NCBI GenBank assembly: GCA_964036315.1
Contig: OZ038492.1
Span: forward strand, 33,077,738-33,141,737
From: Acanthosepion esculentum
Lineage: Eukaryota > Mollusca > Cephalopoda > Sepiida > Sepiidae
Reading direction: 5' to 3'
Length of the DNA stretch: 64,000 nt
In this document: positions 1 to 64,000 of the stretch, piece by piece
Layout of the letters: each line of letters begins with the position of its first letter
How positions within the stretch are numbered: the first letter of the stretch is position 1
Notes under the pieces: model-generated
What the model saw: the letters and a program-made list of their open reading frames with translations, nothing else
What the model was told of the DNA's origin: nothing
The model's database searches: none
Position numbers and translations under genes: made by a program

Positions 1-160
1 AACCACCCCCTTTCAATAGATATTCAGGAATTTCCTCTCACTCATTAATTTAGGTTGCAAGCACTTTAAGACAAAGTAGTTCATTTAAATACTTAATAAA
101 AGTGGCGGTTAGAATAAGTACATCCTGGTTGATTTTTCTCTTAAAAAAAAAATCAAAAAA

Positions 161-320
161 AAAAATCTTCCCAACTTGTCTATTTGAAACTCAAATGCAT
201 CTGTACTTATTCAAAATTATTGACAATTTAAAAAAAAAAAAAAATCTTCCCAACTTGTCTATTTGAAACTCAAATGCATCTGTACTTATTCAAAATTATT
301 GACAATTTAAAAAAAAAAAA
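161..320. repeat. Two-copy tandem duplication, 79-bp unit
   Basis: A unit beginning aaaatcttcccaacttgtc and ending in an A-run occurs twice in direct succession with no visible substitution. The period is about 79 bp. It is recent, bounded by A-runs, and probably arose by slippage or unequal exchange. Confidence 0.9.
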
Positions 321-3159
321 AAAATAGAATAAAAAAATGCACACAACTCATTTTTTTTGCTTTTGATCTGATGAAGCCTAAACAGCAAAATGAATAATCA
401 GATATATTTCAAAACATACTTTCATGAACGTTTTCCAATTGTCAATAATTTGAAGCTGTCAGGATTTATATACCCTACTTTTAACATCTGTACTTATGTA
501 ACAAACTTTTTTATTTTTTTTTTTTATTCTTCACCATCATGCTTTTTTATTCTTTGTTGCTCTACCCCCCTACAACCTACATATCAAAATGTCTTCACAC
601 TTTGCATGTAAAAGAAAAAAGTGTTTATGTCTGGCAGTATAAATATCTTTGATGAACTCCAATATTTTAAGGTCCATGCTGGAATCTTGCTTTATATTTT
701 GACATTTTTTTTTAAAACAAAGAAAGTTCAGACATATCAAAAGGTAATTTCTTGATCTTTAATGCCAAACTGCAGCTAAAATGTCGATGCAGCAGATATG
801 GCTTCATCCCTTTAATTTCTATCCTGATTTCCTTTCTCAAAAGTCTTCACTTTCTTCCACTCACAGAAACAAATAGGTATTGAAATGTGTGGCTACAGTA
901 GAGCAGAAAGATAATTTTGGACAAAACATGTCACAAGGACAATAGGGAAAATCCTTTTAAAGAGAATACTGCTGTAATTTACAAGAGAAAACAAAAGCAA
1001 CTTCATAGCTCAACTTTGAATATAAGACTGGGAGTGAGGACATATTTTTTTTAGCCATATTTTGTGGGTCATATATGCCATAAACTAAGGAACAAGTAGG
1101 AAACAAATTTAACATGTTCTGCTTTTATCTAAGCTATATCCAAAAATTTTGGAAATAAATTATGGAAGAGAAACATTTTGTTTCTTTGAATTCTGTGTTT
1201 GGTTTTCATTGGTCAGGTAGACCTCAAGTGTGTGTGTGTGTGTGTGTGCATGTATATTCATCTGAATCCTCGTGGGTATTTTTGTGTATCTGTTAGTGTC
1301 TATGTGTTTGATTCCTGAAGATGTTAATGAGATGATATTATGTGTGCACACCCACAAAGACAAAAACATGTGAGATCTACTGGATCAATAAAAAAAACAA
1401 CACAAAACTTTTTCTTCCATAACTCATTTTCAAAAACTTCTGATGAAATTTAAAAGTGAAACATTTTAAATTTATAAATGTTTCCTATTCGTTCCATAAT
1501 TCTGTTGGGTTTTAATCCACAATTGATCCTAATTCATGCCATAAGCTATAGTAGCTCCAAACAATGTTCCGTCTAAATGTATATGTACCAGTAAATGGTG
1601 TGTGTGTGTTTGGATTTTTACAAACTGATTTGCACTTATTGATACTCTTATTTTTTTAGATTGGGGTGATAAGTGTCACATTCCTCCTGTATTCGAATAC
1701 GGCATCAGAGTAAGAGAAGCCTTTAACATAACACTGAGTTACTACAAAGCACAATGGTAACAATGTTAATTGAATCCACACATACACACATTTATATATG
1801 TAGAAAAAGAAAAATGTAAAATGTCTACATTTGTTACTTTGAAGCACAAGATTTGAGAATTCCTTATCCTTTGATGGACAAATGAATTCACTTCATGAAG
1901 GAAGAAGAAATGAGTTTTTTTTTTTTTGTTTCAGAAAAGAAAGTTATGTTATGAAGTGATATTTTCAAATATTTAAATGGGATCATTCTGAAATAATTTG
2001 ATTTTAATGTGAATTTCACACATTAAACATTGTTGACTCATTCTGACTGAATTATTTTTAGTCTTATTTCTTATATTTGCTGGCAGATATTTCTTTGGAA
2101 ATATTAAAAAGTTTTCTTTCTGTTATTGTCCACAAAGATAAAATAAAAATGAACAAGAGATTTTGAATAAGGTAATCATTGAAACTATATCTATATACTT
2201 TGAAAACAAAGATGTTTTGCCTTCATTAAAGAGATATCATTCTAATAATTTTCATCAAAAACTTATTTGATCATAAAATGTGGCTAAAATTTACAAATGT
2301 TTTTAACTATTCATGGTGATGTATTTTTTAAATCATCTTTTTCAACCTAAGCTAAAAAAAAGGATCTTTTTAAAGATTATTTATTGTACTGCTATGTAAT
2401 CAAAGGATAAACAACATTTGAATCTACAATGTAAAAAGTGTTTAGCAAATTGTATTTAACTGATCAATGAACCAAATTTGCTGATACCAGACAAGTCATT
2501 TTGCATGAAGAGTCAAGAGATTGATGACCACTGTTGATTTAGTAATAAGTATTCAACTTTAGATAAAAACTTGTAGGTTAAAAATCAAGTTGTCATGAAA
2601 TAATTATATTTACACATTTAAGATTTTGTTTCTAGGAAAAAAAAAAAACCAAAAAAAAAAAAAAAACCGTAAACCTTTCCATTTGAGAAAGTGTTGCAAA
2701 GTGGTAAAATTCACCCAATAATTCAAAAGTTTAAATATTTAACAAAGAAACAAGAAATATAACCAAACCAACATAGGCAGATGGATTTTAATTAACCAGA
2801 GAAAATGTTAGTTACAAAGATTTTCTAAATAAAAATACTTTAGTATCTGCCTTTGGGAGAGAGAGATTATAACACCAAGATGGCCTTCTTTTTTTCCTCC
2901 AAATATTTATATTGATACTTGGTCTGTTATAGAAGAATTAATGAATTTATTTTTAATCTGACATTTTTTATTATTGCTTCAAAATATTATTTTAGTAAAT
3001 GCTTGTATGTGAAATAGACACCCCATTTTATTCTTATTTTAAATGGGCCAATAGATGTGATATATACTGTTTAAAGTAAAAATAAAAATGGTGCATCTAT
3101 TTCAAATGCAAGTATCTATTATAATAACATTTGAAATAATATATATATATTTTAGTGGA

Positions 3160-3385
3160 CATTGTGGTCAACACCAAGGAACAGCAGTCTGTGGCATGCT
3201 TGAAGGTAATCTTCAGACCACTGAAAAAAATAAGATGGCCCGAAGATCACAGTCAAGCATGAAACAGACTGTGACTTGCACAATGTTGACCTCAGTGTCA
3301 TCTTTTATATTTACATACACTTATCATTGACACTGAGCACTTTTACACAAATATAGCATACCATAAAACTATATATTTATCACCC
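3160..3385 (+). repeat. Interspersed repeat, family shared with 11386-11545
   Basis: The stretch from gcccgaagatcacag to the (TA)n tract aligns with 11386-11545. Both contain cGAAGAt...GCATGAAA, 'tgttgacctcaRtgtc', 'attgatgatattgagca'-like and 'aaatatagca' blocks. It ends at a (TA)n microsatellite at 3393. No coding potential is visible. The GAAGA/GAAA spacing resembles the hammerhead-like cores described elsewhere. Confidence 0.6.
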
Positions 3386-3437
<52 letters not shown>

Positions 3438-4479
3438 CAGACCAACTACACATTTTTAGATTTAAATTACTTTTGAGGTTTTCTTTTTTTTTCTTTTTCA
3501 AATCCTTTCTTTCTAAACTGGCAAAGATTTCTTTTTATTAAATGCATCATTTTTTTTCTCTTCACACCACCCAAAATCTCTAGCATCTACATTTTAACAT
3601 CAAAGAGGAAAGAGGATGGGAACATACACTGCAGATGTTCCTTTATAACACTCATCTTTGATATTGTCCATTTTTTACATTTGAAAATCAGTCTCCTAAA
3701 TAAAAAGCAAAAAAGAAAAATATGAATGATACAGGTATTGAGGAATTATCAATACCCAACACAGCAAAGATAAGGATAATAATCCCCCAACAAAAAAAAG
3801 AAATAAACAGCACTTTTTTTTTTTTTAAAGAAATAAGAGGCTGACTTTTAGTTAAGACAGCATCTCAAAATCATTTCGTTCCATGTTGTGTGTAATTCAA
3901 CTTTTTTCTTCTTAAGTACAAATGAACCACTTATATAATCATCTGACTTGGTAATAATAGTCTCTCTACACACCACTCTTCATATATTCAATAATATACA
4001 TGCCGAGAAAAAAAAAAAAAAAAAAAAGGAAATTGCAAGAACAGAAGCTCAACATATCACAGTTACAGCTAATTTTGTAACACTGACTAAGCAGTTTCTT
4101 GTATCCCTGGGCGACCCCCCTAACAGAGCCGAGCAGGCACAAGACAGTATCACTGAAGAAATGAATCACAGCCAAATATTCTGTACCTACACAAATAACT
4201 GATGGGAGATATACACATTTAGTCTCTATGTGCAGGAGAGTGTAAGGACCAATAATGTTGAGGTGGATATGTGAAAAAAGTCCTCAAGCTGAATAGGCCC
4301 AGATTAACCATTTCCACATACGGTTTGCATAGATAAAAATATTTCTATGTGTGTTTATATGTGTATGTGTGTACACACACATACACACATGCAAATGGGA
4401 TCACAAACTATTTGTAAATACTATGTACATATGCAAATATATACATACTGTATTATGGAGAGGGTTCATGTTTGGGTAT

Positions 4480-4585
4480 GTAAGATCGTAGTCAAAGAAA
4501 ATATTTCGGCAACTTAAACCGCAAGCATGCTTTCATCTTAGGCTCTTTTAAGTTGCCAAAATATTTTCTTTGAATTTGATCTTAA
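4480..4585. repeat. Small inverted repeat (foldback)
   Basis: The arm around 4490-4520 (tcaaagaaaatatttcggca) is repeated inverted at 4548-4575 (ttgccaaaatattttctttg), with the flanking gatcgta/gatctta also matching. The roughly 35-bp arms are separated by about 28 bp. It looks like a decayed foldback or MITE. Confidence 0.7.
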
Positions 4586-4639
4586 ATTTTTCTCTGGTGT
4601 GCACACTGAGCAATTCCATTATTTTTTTTGTTTATAATT

Positions 4640-4860
4640 TCTGATTAAGATATATATCTCTGACGTGCCTTAGACCAACTCGGCCACGTAGGACCTCCTG
4701 ATCAAACAAAGCTTGCTTTTGAACACATATCTTCCCAATTCTCGAAATATACATATCTGCTCCGTTTTGTATCCTAACATAAGCAACAGACAATTTGGGG
4801 GGAAATGGATTAAATCTGACATATTTCTAATTTATTTGTTAGGTTTAATCCATTTCTTAC
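4640..4860. repeat. Diverged interspersed repeat, related to 47450-47710
   Basis: Shared blocks in the same order include 'cgg/agccacgtagg-acct', 'tgatcaa', 'tatctgctccgtttttgtat'-like text and a 3' 'aatggatt(a)aatc' block. The copies are too diverged to classify. The segment also carries an inverted pair of 'ggattaaatc/ggtttaatcc' blocks at about 4807 and 4843. Confidence 0.4.
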
Positions 4861-5513
4861 AAAATTGTCTTTAGGAATTAAAGTCTTGTCGTGTATACTG
4901 AAGTCATACACAGGTTCCCTTTATGTATATGTATTGTTTTCCATGGCTTTCAAGTATAAACAAATTATGTTTGCAAAGAATGAAAAAAAAAAAAAAAAAA
5001 TTAGTAAAAGTCTTTTTGTTTTTATACAAGTCCATTGTAGGCTTTTAACTTTTGAACATGTTAAAAAGAGAAGCAGCATGTTGAAAGAATAATGTTGACA
5101 TGCAGAGGCCAGTTTAACAAAAAAAGAAAAAGTAGGAAACAATTCTCGAACTTAGATGCTTCTCATCAAAGTTCAAGTTTTGTTATCAGCACAGTAAAAA
5201 TGTTGGCAGTAGAACAAGAACCAAATGTGTGTTATAGCCACAACAAAAGCAGAATGAAAGACAAACACAGAATCTGTAGGCAATTGAAAATGCCACCATG
5301 AATTGAACTGAGCCACACTTTTGTCAAGACAAACTCAAGTTTGTCTATAGATGTCTTTTTTTTTTTTTTTTGTTATTTCACAGGTTAAAAAGGTGGGATA
5401 ATAGTTTGAACAAATTTGTCATGGTGAGTCTAAAGCAAATCTTCATTGTTTTCTCATTGTGTCGAGGCACTGAGGTATGTATGGATTTGTATTTGTCCCG
5501 TGTCTTTTGATGA

Positions 5514-5519
5514 TTTATT
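5514..5519 (-). promoter_or_regulatory. Possible VPS13D poly(A) signal
   Basis: A consensus AATAAA on the minus strand lies about 147 nt after the VPS13D stop. It is the first clear hexamer after the stop, but A+T-rich DNA makes such matches common. The true 3' end may lie further downstream. Confidence 0.3.
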
Positions 5520-5665
5520 TTCTTAGTCTTTGGAACTGGCATGAGCTATGTTAGTCTTAAGTCAGTTTTTTGCAGATCATTGAAAATATTTTTCTAATTT
5601 TTCATTGAAAGATGTGCGTATATATAGCAATGCTGGCTGGATGTATGACAAGAAGCAAGGAGTCA

Positions 5666-63345
<57,680 letters not shown>

Positions 63346-63476
63346 CTAAATAACACAAAAATTATCTTAGGTTTGATGTGAAAATACAATCTGTTTATTA
63401 AACAAGAAGTGATATAATTTTTGACATCCTTATTATCACTGTTTACAAGTGAAATAAATTGTTCTGCTTGAATCAG

Positions 63477-63815
63477 CCTGTGGGACAATTCAGAGTGGAG
63501 AATTTAAACTGATGACTGCTGTTGCTACTTGTCATGCTAGACTGCACTGCTTCTCTTTTTACTGCAGCTACTGTTGAAACATTGCTGCCATTTATATTTC
63601 ATTCTTTATTAATGGCTTCCATATCTTATTTCTGTGCTAGGCTTACTAAGGAGATCTTCATAACCTAGTATATGCGCTGTTTCTTTCAAACATTTAACTT
63701 GCCAGCAGCTGCAGTAAAAAGAGAAATTTTGGTAAGTGCAGTCAACTGTCAGAAGCAGCAGCTTCACTCATCAGCAAGCAGGTTTAAGACTCCACTCTCA
63801 TTTGTCCTATGAGAC
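63477..63815. repeat. Foldback element with ~100-bp arms
   Basis: The left arm 63477-63575 and right arm 63700-63815 are inverted copies. tctctttttactgcagctac (63553) pairs with 'gcagctgcagtaaaaagaga' (63705), and gggacaattcagagtggag pairs with 'ctccactctcatttgtcct'. The spacer is about 125 bp. A tRNA-like SINE head begins exactly where the right arm ends. It is in VPS13D intron just upstream of the exon at 63273-63345. Confidence 0.8.
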
Positions 63816-64000
63816 AATAGCTGAGTGGATTAGAGCATTGAATCATGAATTTAGTGACATAATAATTATGAGTTCAATCCCTGGGTCAAACAGTGTGTTC
63901 TTGGACTCAAGGGAAATGAAACAAACAATAACTGAGCAGTACTAAATAAAAACTAGAAGAGATATTGCTAAACATGGGATGCAGAACAAGAACAATCTAT
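63811..64000 (+). repeat. tRNA-headed SINE, copy F (runs off the window)
   Basis: The head gacaatagctgagtggatta + gagcattgaatcatg has an A-box-like tagctgagtgga and, 45 nt on, gagttcaatccctgg (B-box). 'aataactgagcagtactaaa' and 'aactagaagagatattgcta' match copy C at 24270-24310. The hammerhead-like 3' body would lie beyond position 64000. Confidence 0.75.

Larger units (their letters stand above)
1..5500. other. Downstream flank of VPS13D, no gene seen
   Basis: I find no supported coding exon here on either strand. The stretch is A+T-rich single-copy-looking DNA with a short tandem duplication (161-320), homopolymer tracts, (GT)n at 1230-1249, (TA)n at 3393-3436, a repeat-family copy at 3160-3385 and a small foldback at 4480-4585. 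Part of the low-numbered side of 5665 is presumably VPS13D 3' UTR. Confidence 0.6.

Noticed and set aside
63811..63900. Functional tRNA gene (also heads at 7321, 12785, 15386, 22010, 28684)
   Set aside because: A- and B-box-like blocks are present, but no complete cloverleaf or paired acceptor stem can be drawn, and each is followed by a repeat body.

Overview
The window is animal nuclear DNA. It is strongly A+T-rich and intron-dense, with many long (TA)n and (GT)n microsatellites, tRNA- and 5S-rRNA-derived SINE-like repeats, truncated LINE tails, mariner/Tc1 fossils and many inverted-repeat (foldback) elements. That repeat mix suggests a lophotrochozoan mollusc, most likely a cephalopod such as an octopus. 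The organism call is inferred from style, not proven.

One protein gene can be supported: the 3' part of VPS13D, on the minus strand, spread over nearly the whole window. VPS13D is the bridge-like lipid transfer protein of ER-mitochondrion and ER-peroxisome contacts. I reconstructed fifteen exons from 63345 down to the stop codon at 5666-5668. Each has AG/GT splice sites, and the codon phase is continuous across all fourteen junctions. They give 2106 nt, i.e. 701 codons plus a stop. The conserved VPS13 C-terminal motifs and the VPS13D-type tail (RVREPRCCHGLGGLLP) identify the paralogue. Two further in-frame, phase-0 candidate exons (56810-56899 and 38830-38958) lie in what would otherwise be a 27.7-kb intron. 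They would add a 73-residue linker between two conserved parts. The 5' part of the gene lies beyond position 64000.

Layout: 1-5665 is downstream of the gene (3' UTR, then repeats). 5666-16188 holds eight closely spaced exons encoding the PH-like tail and the VPS13_C-like region. 16189-34388 holds five exons separated by repeat-filled introns. 34389-62086 is essentially intron with two candidate exons, a mariner pseudogene with intact ends (39970-41253), a DD37D-type mariner fossil carrying a nested SINE (52433-53905) and several LINE tails. 62087-63345 holds two more exons. 63346-64000 is intron with a foldback element and a SINE.

The most interesting non-gene signal is a SINE-like family (about 7.1, 15.3, 24.1, 50.2, 61.2 and 63.8 kb) in which a tRNA-like pol III head is bracketed by inverted copies of the element's own 3' body. 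That body contains a hammerhead-ribozyme-like core: CTGAAGA, a GC-rich stem, GAAAC, then a self-complementary ACGT. Paired positions change in a compensatory way between copies. Similar cores occur in other repeats here. Whether any is catalytic cannot be decided from sequence reading alone.
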